In this document: positions 8,925 through 21,000 of the stretch, in pieces
How positions within the stretch are numbered: position 1 is the stretch's first letter
Layout of the letters: each line of letters starts with the position of its first letter
From: Neoluteolibacter marinus
GTDB lineage: Bacteria > Verrucomicrobiota > Verrucomicrobiia > Verrucomicrobiales > Akkermansiaceae
Direction of reading: 5' to 3'
Length of the DNA stretch: 64,000 nt
Assembly: GCF_014904755.1 (NCBI RefSeq)
Contig: NZ_JACZFQ010000025.1
Span: forward strand, 62,001-126,000
The notes under the pieces: generated by a model
What the model was told of the DNA's origin: nothing
Database searches by the model: none
The model's input: the letters and a program-made list of their open reading frames with translations, nothing else
Program-made: the position numbers and the translations under genes

Positions 8925-9832
8925 TCGCGGCGCGGATCCTTGATGTCTTCCAGTTGATGGAAGAACCCGGCACGCGACATCCCCTGTCTCCCTGGCGGTT
9001 GATCTTTATCGCGAGCTGCGGATGGATCTTCGGGACCTTCGTTGCCTGGGCCGTTCTGTCCATGATCCCGATCAAATACCTCGGCCGCGCCAAGGTGGAA
9101 GCCATCGAACATCGCTCCCACGCCAAGACGATCACCCCGCTCCGCGCCGCCTTCACCGTGCGGGAACTCGACCTCGAGAAACGCCGAGGAATCAGCTTCC
9201 AGGAAGCCTGCGGGATTGTCGCCAAGGCCGTGAAGCTGAGGTCCGGGGATGACGGCGTGACCATCGATGTCCTCCACGACGACCCGAAAGAGGCACAGAT
9301 AATCGCGACTTCCATTGCCGTCGGTCTCGACTCGCCGCAGCGGGAAAAGGAAATGGCAGCCAAGGGCATCGCCATGGCGCCATACTCCGACGCGGAACTC
9401 CAGGACATCTATTCCCTGCAGACCCTTGAAAACATGCTCCAGGAGGAGGCGGTCCGGGCCGGCTACGTCGATTTTCTCGCAGCCATCGACCAAGCGTCCC
9501 GTGGCGATGAAAGGGCGACCGCCTTGGTCTCCGGAGAAGATTTCTCCCGCCGGTGGACGATGTTCAGGGATCTCGCCCCCAAGATTGGCTACTACAATCC
9601 TCCCGGCGAGCCGCTCCGCGCTCCCAACCGCCACATCTGGGTGGCGGATATCGCCCTCACCCCCGCGAGCCCCAAGACCCAACTCTGGATGCGCGGTGCC
9701 CAGCTGCTGGGCTTGGCACTCGCCGGTTTGTTGATCTTCGTGCAGGACCGCCGCAATTCCCCCTATCTCCGCCCCGCCCCGCCGGCCCCGCGCCCCAAGC
9801 TGCCGGAGGGAGAATACGACGACCCCTGGTAA
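8909..9832 (+). CDS. Two-helix membrane protein with Wzz/copolymerase-like topology
   Basis: The product has a transmembrane helix near the N-terminus (LIFIASCGWIFGTFVAWAVL), a roughly 200-residue hydrophilic domain, and a second helix near the C-terminus (LLGLALAGLLIFV) followed by a short basic tail. This is the topology of Wzz-type chain-length determinants and polysaccharide copolymerases, and the periplasmic segment (a middle lipid-like motif RAKVEAIE then helical region) fits loosely. No glycosyltransferase or polymerase genes lie nearby, so a capsule role is only a suggestion. The GTG at 8909 overlaps the upstream gene by 16 nt; ATG 8957, without overlap, is an equally good start. Confidence 0.6.
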   Translation: MDCGLIAARILDVFQLMEEPGTRHPLSPWRLIFIASCGWIFGTFVAWAVLSMIPIKYLGRAKVEAIEHRSHAKTITPLRAAFTVRELDLEKRRGISFQEACGIVAKAVKLRSGDDGVTIDVLHDDPKEAQIIATSIAVGLDSPQREKEMAAKGIAMAPYSDAELQDIYSLQTLENMLQEEAVRAGYVDFLAAIDQASRGDERATALVSGEDFSRRWTMFRDLAPKIGYYNPPGEPLRAPNRHIWVADIALTPASPKTQLWMRGAQLLGLALAGLLIFVQDRRNSPYLRPAPPAPRPKLPEGEYDDPW

Positions 9833-9840
9833 CGCGGGCA

Positions 9841-11046
9841 TCACTTGCGCGGCACCGACACGTAGCCGAACACCGGCCCGGACCGCTTGATCGCCTTGAG
9901 GGCTTCGACCAGGGGCAAGACCTGCTTTTGCAGGCCATCGTGAAGCACCAAGGCGGGCCCGGTCTCGCCAGCCGCCGCCGCGTAGCCGATGACCACCCGC
10001 GGTTGGCTGCCGTCGAACCACACCGGGAGCAAGTCCCTGGAACCAATCTGGTAGCTGTTGACCGCCAGCTTTGAAATCTGCGCCAAGCCCTTCAGGTCCG
10101 CCGCCGGCAACTCCTTGTCGATCACGCTCACCAAGGTCGTGCCTCCCTTGGTTTCCTTTTCAAGAACCGCGAAATCGATCGCCGGATACGCCTTTGCCAG
10201 GGCATCCATCCCTCCGGGGGCCGGATCTCCCTTCGGCTTGAGGCTCTCCGCGACCGCCTTCAACTGCCCCGCCGCCAATCGCAGCTCGAGGGCCTCCGGC
10301 AATTGCCCGAGCGACAGGGGCTTCATCGATGGCACCCCGTTTCGCTCCAACGTCACGCGGTGGTAGCTGGAGAAATACCGCTTTTTGTTCCGCGTTCCCT
10401 TCTTCGACTCCGTCAGCATCCGCGACGCGAGACCCGGCAAGCCCAGGGTCCGGATCGAACCGGTGGTGGGATCGTGCACCAGATAGCGTCCGTCGCGGTG
10501 CGCCACGAGCAGGACATTGTGGGGCATGCCGAGCTCCCCGTAGACCCGCAACGAGATGAACTCACCGCGATTCAGGGCATCCTCGAAGACCCCCGTGATC
10601 ATCTTGCCCGCCCGGGTGATCAGTTCCTTGTTGGCCGCATCCGGGTAGTAAACCGTTGTGCCGCGCGCCTTCATCCCGAACAGCTCGTAAAAGATCTGCT
10701 TGTCGAAGGCGCGGTGCAGCAGGAAGTCGCCCCGCCTCAGCCCGTAGACGCTGGTGATGAACGCCCGCGATTCCGGCGACCGGTCGGCCACGTGGATCCC
10801 GCTGACGTAGGTGAGAGCCGGCACATTGGCAAAGAAGGCACAGCCAACCCCAAACTGCCGGGCCCCGGGCAGGGCCGTCGCCTCGCGGAAATGCCGTTCC
10901 CGCTCGGCGTCCTCCATCACCCCGGGTGCCGCGAGATGGGCCGGAGCCGTCGCCGGGAGCAGTCCCATCCCGACCAGCAGGATCCATTTTCCGATCCACC
11001 GGCGGCCTCCCGGGCCGAACGGATACCAAGCAGGGTTCTTCGCCAT
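9841..11046 (-). CDS. Secreted papain-fold/C39-like peptidase (predicted)
   Basis: 401 residues with a basic N-terminus and a hydrophobic signal segment ([20 protein letters not shown], about residues 17-36). A candidate catalytic triad is visible: Cys69 in FGVGCAFF, His176 in MPHNVLLV and Asp192 in YLVHDPTTG. The order and local sequence match C39-like and papain-like bacterial peptidases, where the His strand is followed by the VHDP turn. No ABC transporter with a C39 leader-peptidase domain is adjacent, so this would be a free periplasmic enzyme. The C-terminal 150 residues look like a second domain of unknown role. Confidence in the family is moderate and rests on motif order alone. Confidence 0.65.
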   Translation of the reverse strand: MAKNPAWYPFGPGGRRWIGKWILLVGMGLLPATAPAHLAAPGVMEDAERERHFREATALPGARQFGVGCAFFANVPALTYVSGIHVADRSPESRAFITSVYGLRRGDFLLHRAFDKQIFYELFGMKARGTTVYYPDAANKELITRAGKMITGVFEDALNRGEFISLRVYGELGMPHNVLLVAHRDGRYLVHDPTTGSIRTLGLPGLASRMLTESKKGTRNKKRYFSSYHRVTLERNGVPSMKPLSLGQLPEALELRLAAGQLKAVAESLKPKGDPAPGGMDALAKAYPAIDFAVLEKETKGGTTLVSVIDKELPAADLKGLAQISKLAVNSYQIGSRDLLPVWFDGSQPRVVIGYAAAAGETGPALVLHDGLQKQVLPLVEALKAIKRSGPVFGYVSVPRK

Positions 11047-11143
11047 TCAGCCACCCATTCAGCCGCATTCCGCAGGATCCCGCAAGCACTCCTCGACCAG
11101 CGCCTCCAATAAACCCTCGCCCCTGCATGCCCGCCCGGCCACG

Positions 11144-13690
11144 ATGCGCCCGCCCATGCCGCTCGACCCCGCCAAGCTCGCCGATCCTTCGTCCTCCGAT
11201 GAAATCCTGAGCGCGTTCCTCGACCACCTCGTCGAGACCGGGGTCGAACCCTACGATCACCAGGAGCAGGCGATCCTCGAACTCTTCGCCGGCAACAACG
11301 TCATTCTCAACACCCCGACCGGCTCCGGAAAATCGCTGGTGGCCATGGCCCTCCAGTTCAAGTCGGTCTGCCAGAAGCGCCGGTCCTACTACACCGTGCC
11401 GATCAAGGCGCTGGCCAACGAGAAGTTCCTCTCGTTGTGCAAGTTCTTCGGCCCGGAAAACGTTGGCATGATCACCGGCGACGCCACCGTCAACCCCGGT
11501 GCCCCGGTCATCTGCTGCACCGCCGAAATCCTCGCCAACCTCGCCCTGCGAGAGGGCGACCGCGCCGCAGTCGACGACGTGATCATGGACGAGTTCCACT
11601 ATTACTCGGACGCGTCGCGCGGCTTCGCCTGGCAGGTCCCGCTGCTCACCCTACCGCAGGCGCGCTTCCTGCTGATGTCCGCCACCCTCGGCGAGACCGC
11701 CTTCTTCGAAAAGACCCTCACCGACCTGACCGGCGCGCCGACCGTGCTGGTGAAGTCCGAGCAGCGGCCGGTGCCGCTTGATTTCGACTACAGCGAAACC
11801 CCGTTGCAGGAGAAGATCACCGAACTGGTCGAGCAGGACCGCGCGCCGATTTACCTGGTCCATTTCACCCAGCGCGCCTGTGCGGAAACGTCGCAGAACC
11901 TGATGAGCGCGAACTTCTGCTCGAAGGAGGAGAAGAAGGAGATTGCGGAGATGCTTCACGGCGCCAACTTCCGCAGCCCTTATGGCAAGGAGGTCTCGAA
12001 GCTGCTGCGGCACGGGATCGGCATCCACCACGCGGGGCTGCTGCCGAAGTACCGCATCCTCGTCGAGAAGCTCACCCAGAAGGGCCTGCTCAAGGTCATC
12101 TGCGGCACCGACACCCTCGGTGTCGGCGTCAACGTGCCAATCCGCACCGTGGTCTTCACCCGCCTGTTCAAGTACGACGGCAGCGGTACCAAGACCCTCG
12201 CGGTGCGCGACTTCAAGCAAATCGCCGGCCGTGCCGGACGCCGCGGCTTCGACACCCGCGGCACGGTGGTCGCCCAGGCACCGGAGCATGTGATCGAGAA
12301 CCTGCGGCTCGAGAAGAAGGCCGCGGCCTCCGGCAAGAAGAGCTTCGTCAAACGCAAGCCGCCCGAAAAGGGCTTCGTCAACTGGGACGAGAACAGCTAC
12401 CGCCGCCTGATCGACGGCGCGCCGGAGAAGCTTGTCTCCAGCCTCCAGGTCCAGCACTCGATGCTCCTCAACGTCCTCGGCCGCGAACACGAGGACGGCT
12501 GTGCCGCGCTGCGGAAGCTCATCGCCGACAGCCACGAGCCTCCCGCGAAAAAGAAGGCGCTGAAGCGCCGCGCCTTCCAGCTGTTCCGCGGTCTGGTCGA
12601 GGGCGACATCCTGCGCATCATCCCGCCCGCCGAACGCAAGGGACCGGTCAAGGTGCGGCTCAACATCGAGTTGCAGGAGGACTTCTCGATGAACCAGGCG
12701 CTGGGACTTTACCTGCTGGACACCCTGCCGCTGCTCGACCGCGAGGCGCCGGACTACGCTCTCAATGTAATCTCCCTGGTCGAGGCCATCCTCGAGAACC
12801 CGGAGGCCATCCTCCGCAAGCAGGTCGACCTGCTGAAGGGCGAGCTGATCGCACGGCTGAAGAACGAGGGCGTCGAGTACGAGGAGCGGATGGAGCGGCT
12901 CGAGGAAGTCGAGTGGCCGAAGCCCGGCAAGGACTTCATCTACGATACCTACAACCGCTTCGTCGCCGAGCGACCGTGGATGAAAGAGGCGAACGTCCGT
13001 CCGAAGTCGATCGCCCGCGAGATGTTCGAGAACTGGCAGTCGTTCGAGGACTACGTGAAGACCTACGGCCTCGAACGCAGCGAGGCGGTGCTGCTACGAC
13101 ACCTATCGGAGGTTTACAAGGTTCTCTCCCAGACCGTCCCGCCGATGGCCAAGACCGAGGAACTGGTCGAGGCCGAGGAATACCTGGAGGACATCCTGCG
13201 CAACGTCGACTCCAGCCTGCTGGACGAGTGGGAGAAGCTCCGCAACCCGGACTACGTCCCCGAGTCCGAGAAGCCGGCCGCCGAGCGCAAGTCCGTCGCT
13301 TTCACCCGCAACCGCCCCGCCTTCACCCGCGCCCTGCGGAATGCGGTCTTCTCGCTGGTGAAGGCCTTTGCCGAGGAGAACACGGCGGCCATCCTCGACC
13401 AGGTCGAACCGAACGATTCCGCGGGCGAGGCATGGACGGCCCAACGGATCGAGGAGCTTCTCGACGGCTACTTCGCGGAGCACGAGCGCATCCGCCTCGA
13501 CCCCGAGGCCCGCGCCGCCAAGCACAGCCGGATCACCGACGACGACCCGCGCCGCTGGACCTACGAGCAGATCCTGGTCGACCCGGAGGAACTGAACGAC
13601 TGGAGCCTTCAACTCGTCGTCGATCTCGATCGCAGCGATGAGGAGTCCAGGCCGGTGCTGGTCCTGCAATGCATGGGGTCGATAGTTTAA
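11144..13690 (+). CDS. Ski2-like DExH-box helicase with DUF3516-type C-terminus
   Basis: 848 residues. The helicase core shows motif I TPTGSGKS (57-64), motif II DEFH, motif III MSATL, the Ski2-type [14 protein letters not shown], motif [13 protein letters not shown] and motif [14 protein letters not shown], typical of superfamily 2 Ski2/Mtr4-like RNA or DNA helicases. The remaining 450 residues are helical and resemble the DUF3516 C-terminus attached to such helicases in several phyla, though I could not confirm this by search. I start at ATG 11144; ATG 11156 ([10 protein letters not shown]) is an alternative. The divergent neighbour on the minus strand begins at 11046, so the two share a short intergenic region. 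Confidence 0.88.
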   Translation: MRPPMPLDPAKLADPSSSDEILSAFLDHLVETGVEPYDHQEQAILELFAGNNVILNTPTGSGKSLVAMALQFKSVCQKRRSYYTVPIKALANEKFLSLCKFFGPENVGMITGDATVNPGAPVICCTAEILANLALREGDRAAVDDVIMDEFHYYSDASRGFAWQVPLLTLPQARFLLMSATLGETAFFEKTLTDLTGAPTVLVKSEQRPVPLDFDYSETPLQEKITELVEQDRAPIYLVHFTQRACAETSQNLMSANFCSKEEKKEIAEMLHGANFRSPYGKEVSKLLRHGIGIHHAGLLPKYRILVEKLTQKGLLKVICGTDTLGVGVNVPIRTVVFTRLFKYDGSGTKTLAVRDFKQIAGRAGRRGFDTRGTVVAQAPEHVIENLRLEKKAAASGKKSFVKRKPPEKGFVNWDENSYRRLIDGAPEKLVSSLQVQHSMLLNVLGREHEDGCAALRKLIADSHEPPAKKKALKRRAFQLFRGLVEGDILRIIPPAERKGPVKVRLNIELQEDFSMNQALGLYLLDTLPLLDREAPDYALNVISLVEAILENPEAILRKQVDLLKGELIARLKNEGVEYEERMERLEEVEWPKPGKDFIYDTYNRFVAERPWMKEANVRPKSIAREMFENWQSFEDYVKTYGLERSEAVLLRHLSEVYKVLSQTVPPMAKTEELVEAEEYLEDILRNVDSSLLDEWEKLRNPDYVPESEKPAAERKSVAFTRNRPAFTRALRNAVFSLVKAFAEENTAAILDQVEPNDSAGEAWTAQRIEELLDGYFAEHERIRLDPEARAAKHSRITDDDPRRWTYEQILVDPEELNDWSLQLVVDLDRSDEESRPVLVLQCMGSIV

Positions 13691-13913
13691 AGCCAAGCTG
13701 AGCTGACAACTTTAATCATGGAGAGACCCCTCATTCCTCCACTGAACTATTCATTGTAGCGTCGAGAGTCACCCATTCTGAGCTCGAGGAAACCATTCAC
13801 AGTCGATCCTCGACACATTCGAACCGCTCCAACTAGGCTCTTCACTACCATCTAAGCACCTCGCCAACTCAGGAATCAACGAGCGAAGTGTCAATCCACC
13901 TGCGCCCCAAGAA
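13691..13913. other. Lower-GC intergenic stretch
   Basis: 223 nt of roughly 50 per cent GC, in contrast to about 65-70 per cent on either side. No tRNA-like fold, intrinsic terminator or convincing open frame is visible. It carries scattered ctc/gag-rich segments but no clear repeat. With the next gene it forms a compositional islet. Confidence 0.6.
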
Positions 13914-14366
13914 ATGAAGGCCGTTACATTTGCAGCAGTTTCAATGCTGATTCTATCAGATGCGTCGTACACCGCTGACGACCTCGCGATTCCCGATCAT
14001 CGGAGGAGCAAAGAATACAGCGTCGTGTCAATTGACGGCAGATTTGCCGCTTACATAGGAAGCACTCCGATAATCCTGACTGCCAAGCTTCGGGACAAGA
14101 AGCCGAAAACGTATATCGAAGCGATTGAAGCCTTCGGCCCCGCATTCATTTTCCGGGACTCTTCATCAGGCGTATGGGAGTGGCATTTCGATGACGGCAT
14201 GGTCTACGGCGTCGCACCGAAATGGCATGGCGAGCTGACGTCACCGATTTCGCTGAAGCTCCAAAAGAGCGGCTTGATGGTTATCCGCTCCCAGGGATCG
14301 AAAGCCGTTCAAGGCGACAGTCGACAAGACGCCACTCGACCCGACACGGCACAGCCTCCTAAATAG
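13914..14366 (+). CDS. Small exported protein of unknown function, lower GC
   Basis: 150 residues with a signal-like N-terminus (MKAVTFAAVSMLILSDASYT), then a soluble domain containing WEWHFDDGMVYGV and a hydrophilic Gln/Arg/Asp-rich tail. The family is not recognised. Base composition and codon choice (many A/T-ending codons) differ from all neighbours except the gene-poor stretch just upstream, which suggests recent acquisition. It runs in the same direction as the next gene with a 10-nt gap. Confidence 0.6.
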   Translation: MKAVTFAAVSMLILSDASYTADDLAIPDHRRSKEYSVVSIDGRFAAYIGSTPIILTAKLRDKKPKTYIEAIEAFGPAFIFRDSSSGVWEWHFDDGMVYGVAPKWHGELTSPISLKLQKSGLMVIRSQGSKAVQGDSRQDATRPDTAQPPK

Positions 14367-14376
14367 CCACACGAAG

Positions 14377-14964
14377 ATGCTCGCGAACGTCGCCCTGCCA
14401 TCCTTTCTACCCCATAGTGCGGCGACCGCCATCGGGCTGCTGGTCATTGGCCTCATCGAAGGCTTCTTCCTGACGCGCGCCCTCAAGCAGCCGTTCGCCG
14501 ATAGTTACCTCCTGGCGCTCCGGGCCAACTGGAATTCCACCATCATCGGCATCCCGGTGGCTTGGGTCCTGTGGATCGGCGGACTGATACCGGTCAGCTG
14601 GCTCGCCGCGAGAGCCGGCATTGAAGTCCACCCGCTGGTGACAAGCTCCACGATCCAATCGGCAATGTGGGGCGGCTTGATACCCACGGAATGGACCGGG
14701 GTTGGTCATGCCATCGGATCCCTCGTCCTGCTGGTGCCTTTCTGCCTCGGCTCGATCTGGATCGAGCGCCGCACCTTGTGCCGACACCTCCCGGAAGCCG
14801 ACCGGAGCGCCATCCGCCGGGCGGTGATCCAAGGCAACCTCGCATCGTACGCCATCTTCCTTGTACTCGGCCTGCTCACGCTCGATGAAGCGATGAAGGA
14901 GTATCCCGCGGCAAAACAACGATTCGAGGAACGGCAACAACGGCTCAGGCACAAGCAGCCCTGA
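14377..14964 (+). CDS. Small polytopic membrane protein of unknown function
   Basis: 195 residues with four predicted transmembrane helices: about 17-34 (AIGLLVIGLIEGFFL), 52-76 (TIIGIPVAWVLWIGGLIPV), 108-125 (AIGSLVLLVPFCLGSIW) and 155-170 (YAIFLVLGLLTL). The C-terminus is a charged helix rich in Arg, Gln and Glu. No known domain is recognised. Composition is back to the high-GC norm of the window, so it may not belong to the low-GC islet. It converges with the giant gene at 15028. Confidence 0.65.
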   Translation: MLANVALPSFLPHSAATAIGLLVIGLIEGFFLTRALKQPFADSYLLALRANWNSTIIGIPVAWVLWIGGLIPVSWLAARAGIEVHPLVTSSTIQSAMWGGLIPTEWTGVGHAIGSLVLLVPFCLGSIWIERRTLCRHLPEADRSAIRRAVIQGNLASYAIFLVLGLLTLDEAMKEYPAAKQRFEERQQRLRHKQP

Positions 14965-15027
14965 CTGAAACTCCCGCGAGGTCTGGGGTCGGAGAATCCC
15001 GCTGCGGTCGCCTGGCGCCGAGGCATT

Positions 15028-18000
15028 TCAGGGGGGAGGCTCCGCCCATTCGAGGCGAATGAATCCCTTGCCCCGCGACGGCTTCGTGATCTCCGCCTCG
15101 ATCAACTCCACCCTCACGCCGTCCCTTTCGACCACCCCGGTCACCCGCTCGCTCACGCTGCCGGGCGCTTCCCACCGGCTGAGGTCGTCGCTGATGCCAT
15201 AGCGATAGGGACGGGTGTAGAATCCAGCCAGCCGCGGGAAGCGGATCCGCAGGGTATCCTCGTAAGGCAACGGCGAATCCATGCGAAGCGGCGATTGTCC
15301 CGGTTGGTCGGGCGAGGTTCCGAAGAGTTGCTCGAACACGTCGGTGGTGCCATCGCCGTCACGGTCCGACGAAGGATCCGGGGACCACGGTCCGGCGGCA
15401 AGTGAGGTGTCCGTCACGGGTGCGCGGGACGGGTACGGTTCAGCGCTCCAGCGGACAAGCATGATGCCGCCGGGCGGGTCTTCGAATTGATCCGTGGCCA
15501 GCTTCCCGAGCATGGCAAACCCGTCCGTGCCCCATCGGATCAGCTTGCGGGCGTCGTGGAACCCCAGCCCGCTGATCGAAGGACCGAGGCCGAGATCGGC
15601 AAGGGTTTCAGTCGAGAATGCCCGGATCCCTCCGGATCCCCCGAAATACGCGCGCCGGGTGGAGGCATCGATCCACGGCAAGGAAAGATAGGGTGAGGGC
15701 AGACCGGGGAAGACACCGAGCTGGGTCATGTCATCGCCATCTGCCAACCTACCACTGGAGCTCACCACGAGATCGCCGTCGGCGCGGATGTCACGGGCCA
15801 GGTAATCGCCGCCGAACGCCGCAGGACCTGACAGGAGAGAAACCCCGAGGTCATCGACCACGACCTTGCGCAATCCCCTCGCATAAGACGAAGGGTTGAA
15901 AAGGTAGAACACCGCGGGATCTGACGACGCTTCGATCCGCGCCCCCGTCCCATCGCGGGAAACCACCACCGACCGCGGCTCGACTCCATCGTAAACCACG
16001 AGACCCGACGACGGCCAGGACAGCTCGTCGTTCCGGGCCACGAGCAGGCTGGTTCCGTCACCTTCCAGCACCACCATGTCGCCCGCCCTGAACTGCCGCC
16101 GAGGACCATCTTCGCCAAGCGGAATCACCAGGTCCCGGACCTTGCCATCGAGATCGTAACGGTGGATCTCCGGCCGGTTGGTCAGGGCGGCGTAGAGATA
16201 CCGGCCATTCTTCGAAATCGCCAGGGTGCCCGGATTGCCGGTGACAGCCATCGGACCGGAAACTATGCCGGTGTGGGGATCGACCGAAAGCAAGGAGCCG
16301 TCCCCGGCAGCCGACGAAGAACTGATCCAGATGACGCCGCGCGTGGAATCTTCGATCAAGTCGTTGGCCTGTTGTCGGAGTAGACGAGCCGAATCCGTGG
16401 CGGGAACCAATCCAGCAGTCACCGAAACCGAGGCGGTGTTGTTCGCCAGATCAGGATCCACGTGCGCGGAAGTCACTCCGACCTGCGCCGACAAGGCACC
16501 CGCCGACAAAGGAGTCGCCTCGACGATCAAGACCTTTGCCGCTCCTGCAGGCAATGCCTCGAGCGAGATCCGGACCCGTTGCCCGTTGATCTCGTGGCTG
16601 CCATTCTCCGCATGGAGCGCCGTGACCGACTGATGGGGCGACAGGATCGCCCCGATGACAAGGTCTTCCGCGGGGTTGACACCCTGGTTCGTGACCTCAA
16701 TCGAGTAGCTCAACGGCTCTCCCACCGTCGGCGACACCGGATAGGCCTGAACGGTCACGGCGAGATCCGCCTCGGGGCCCGATGGCACCAGCTGGCTGCT
16801 ACGGACGAAATACACCGAGCCGTCCGCCCGGAACGCCATCTGCCGCCCTCCGACCCGGATGAAGTCATCGGCTTGCCCGAGATTCTCCGGCAAAGGGAAA
16901 TCGAGAACCTTGCTGCGGATTCTTGCATCGTGGGCACTGATACGGCTCCCCGGCGAACTACCGCCAATAGTACCGAGCTCGAGGAAAAACACCCGGTTCA
17001 GGTCGAAAGCAGGCACGACAAGACCCGTCGCATCGAAATGATCCTTCCCCTCCGCAACAAGCCCATCGACCACCTCCCCGCGGTTCCCGATCACCAGGTC
17101 GCCGGCAGACCAGATGTCGATAGGAAAGTTCGAGAACAGCGAGGCGGTTGAGTCCAAAATACTCACCCCGCTTTCGTCCACCCGAAGACGGCTGAAATGC
17201 GCCCAGGTTGTCCCACTATTAACCCCGTAGAAGTGCTCGGAGTCGGACGACGGAACGATCCGGCTGGCAATCGTCTGGTTGGGCCCGCTTTCGGAGGGCC
17301 GCCTGACGTCGTCATCGAACACCACCAAGCCACCGTAACCGACGCTGTCGTTGTATTGCTTCAACGAGACGAGGATGCTTCGGCCATCCCCCTCAAGGAC
17401 TTCGATGTCCCCGGCATACAGGCCGCTCCCGAGCGGGATGAGCAAATCCGGCGACTTCACCGCCAGATCGATGCGCTGGATCGCGTTGCGATCGAGCAAC
17501 TCCGCGTAGAGGTAGGCGCCGTTCTTCGCGATCGAAAGCTCACCGGGCATGTTTCGCAGCGGGATCTTGTCGATGATCCTGCCGCTCTCCGGATCGAGCG
17601 ATACGATCAATCGCTCTGCGCCGGGACCCGCAAAGGGAACGCTGGCCCATACCAGCCCGCGCTCCGGATCATCCGCCAGGCCGGCGGTCGCGAGGTCGAT
17701 CCGGTTCAGAGCATCGCCCTCCGTTTCAAAGCCGACCGGCACCACGGCCATGGCGGCATTGCCGGAAGCCGAGGTGTCGACCGCCGAGGAAATGGCAGTG
17801 GCCGAACAAATCGCGCTTCCGGCGAACTCGGCGCGTGCGGCCACGGTCATGACCACCGAATCACCCGGCTGCAGCTTCCCGGGTAGAAATGAAACCCAGC
17901 CGTCGGACTCGATATGCGGAACCCCTCCGGCACTCTCAAGCGCCTGTGCACCGGAAATGCCGACTGATACCAGGCAATCCGTTGCGGTGGCCGGACCGGA

Positions 18001-21000
18001 ATTCTCCAACGTGATCCGGTAAACGATTTCATCCCCCACCGACACCGAGGCCGGTGTTGCCTCGACGGACACCGTAAGATCAGCCGCGGGCCCCGAAGGC
18101 ACCAGCTGGGGATCGGAAAAGATCGCAACCGCGCTGTCGGTCCTGAACGCCAGTCCGTTCGCACCCCAGCGGATGAAACTCCGCGGATAGGTATAACCAT
18201 GCGGCAGCGATACCGAGAACTGGTGCGTGAAGTTCTCCGAATCCCAAACGGAAATGGCATCGAAGCCTGTCTGGGAAGTCGTCGCATAATCAACGAAGTA
18301 GACGCGCCCCGTGGGGGCATCCGGAACCAGCGGGCCGCTGTTCCCGAAGGCACCGAGCCCTTGGAAATGCCTGCCGTCGACAACACTGCCGCCGGTGCCG
18401 AAAATCTTGTCTCCCGCGGATTTGATCTCACCGCCAAAACCGCCGACGAGATAGCGCCGCACCTCCACCTCTTTCACCCCGGTGGCATCCACTTCCAGAT
18501 GGCGGAAGCCAAACTCGGTGCTGGCGTTGTCGTAACCGAAGAACAGGGCAGGATCAGCGGATGATTCGATGAGATTTGAACCGATGTGTCCCTGGGTCAC
18601 GTTCGGTCGCATCGCCTCGTCGTCGTAGACCGCGACACCCTTGTGGTCCGGCCGAATGGACGGATCATAGCGGGCAACCATCAGTGTCCGGCCATCCCCC
18701 TTGATGACCTCCATGTCGCCGGCAAAAAGTCGTGCTGCTTCCGGACCGCTGCCCATCGGGATCGACCGGTCCACCCTTTGCGAGGGAAGGTGGATGCGCT
18801 TCACCTCCGGCTGGTCCAGAAGGGCGACATAGAGATAATCCCCGTTCTCCGAAATCGCCAGTTTCGCCGGTTCGGCGTTCAAGGGGATCGGTTCTCCCAC
18901 CCGGCCCGTGAGCGGATCGACCGGCACCACGGCTTTCCCCAACCCCACCCCCACACTGCCCCGAAGCCCAAGCCAGATCGAACCGCGCGTCGGATCGTGC
19001 AACAGATCGGAAACCGGCAATTCGAGGTGATTGAAGGAATAGGCCCCTTGGTCGAATCCGATCATCCACATCGCGCGATCGCCGTTGTCGCCGGGCGTCT
19101 GCTCGCGGCTGGCGGCAAACACCCTCGCCGAACATCCGGCCAATGCGGGGGAAGATCCCGTCACGGTGAGAACGATACTCCTCGACGATCCCGGAGCCAG
19201 GTCGCCGGGTGAGAAAACCAGGGATGCGCCGGATTGCTCGACGGGAATTCCCGCTGCATCGATCTCCTCGATCTCGCACCCCATGAGCTCCACGTTCAAA
19301 CGGCTATCCGGCGCAACCGCCGGACCGGGATTGGCGACCTCCACGGCAATAGAGAATCGCTCTCCAACGCCGACCGGATCGGCCGGGGCATCGATGTTCA
19401 CCCTGAGATCGACGGCTTGCACGGAGGGCAGCGAGCGGGACCCGTTGAACAGGGTGATCCCCTTGTCGCTGCGGAAGGCGAGTCCGGTCCCGCCCCAGCG
19501 GATGAAGCTGCCCGGCTTGTCGTGGGATTCGGGGAAAGCGAGTTGAAAGAGAACTTCTGAACTATGTGGATCACAAGCGGCCAAGCGATCGAACCGATGG
19601 TCCGAGGGAGAATCCGCTTGCACGAGATAATACACGCGCCCGGCCGCGAGATCCGGCCGGACCGGACCGGCCAGGGGAAAGCCCTGCAACCGGCGGGGCA
19701 AATGCCCGTCCACCCGGCGGCCGTTCGTGTGGAAAACCAGCGATCCGTCGGTCACGATATCGCTCTCGATGCTCCAACTGCCGTCGATAACCGAATTTGC
19801 AAACAAACCCTGGTAGCGCTCCACGAAGCGGATGCCATTCCCCGTCAGCTCCAGCCATTCAAATCCGAATTCCGAGCTATCGGGATCATACGAGAAAAAC
19901 CGGTTGGGGTCATCCGAAGGCTCGATCAGGATGGTTCTTCCACTCGACATCTCAATTTGCTCCGGCAATCCAACCCCCCGCTCGAATACCCGCGCCCCGC
20001 CTGCTGCCGTCGTGTGGGCCGCACGAAGCGTGACGATCAGGAGATCCGGGTTTCCCGCCGCCGTGCACATGTCACGGGTGATGATCAGGTTCCCGAAGAA
20101 ATCCCGTCCCAACTCGAAGGTTCTCACCACTGACCATGTGGCGAGGTCGATCTGGGCAATCGTGCCGTTATCTTGCAGCGCGACGTAGAGGAATTCACCA
20201 CCGCCGGTGATCGCAAGTTTGCGCGGATCATTCGCCAGGACCAGCGATCCGGTGACGGCTCCGCTTGCCGGATCGATCGCGAGGATCGTGTTTGAATATT
20301 CCGGCTGCTGCTTCGGGATCGCCGCATAAATCACGCCCCGCCCCGGGTCGTATGCCAGATCGGCCGCCTTCCACGGCAAGGTCCGGACGGCATCCATGGT
20401 CCTCGACACTTCCACTCCGGTGGAGTGCTTCACCACCAGTTCGACGGGAGTTCCCGCGCCGGATGGAGGCGTGATCTCGCCTTGCCAGACCCCGTCTTGC
20501 AAGGTCACCAGGGAGGGTGACCCGGAAAGGATCGACCCGTCACTGAACACCATCGCCAGCGGAAGCGATCCGCCCACGGTCTGGAGCGGTTCGCCGTCGG
20601 CGTCGAGAGCTTGGATCGACACCGGGAACGGCTGCCCCGGCACCATCATGTCCCCCAGGACATCGATCCGGAATGACGACGGTTCGTCATCCAACAGACG
20701 GAGAGAACTTTCAGCTGCCGCGTATCCGGCCGCGGTCGCCCGGACCATATCATGGTGCACCGGCCCCGCCACGCTGTCATCCGCGGCGCGGACGACGAAC
20801 TCCGCCGTGTAGGGCGGCCCCGGAATCACCAGGGTCGCCGGTTCCACGGAAAGGAAGGGACCCGCATCCAAGGTCACGGTCACCGGCCCCGCGCTTGCGG
20901 CACCCAGACGGACGCTTCCAGCAACGGTGGAGCCTTCGGTGATCGACTCCGGAAGCGTCAGGCGCAACTCCGCGGCGTCATCGTCGACCGCCACCAGCGA

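Noticed and set aside
8762-10021. Minus-strand open frame of 419 codons opposite the zinc-ribbon and Wzz-topology genes
   Set aside because: Conflicts with two genes that have clear domains or membrane topology on the plus strand.
15450-20370. The intragenic repeats as a possible CRISPR or recent tandem duplication
   Set aside because: The period is 1.33 kb, the copies are diverged at DNA level and they encode protein domains; there are no short repeats or spacers.
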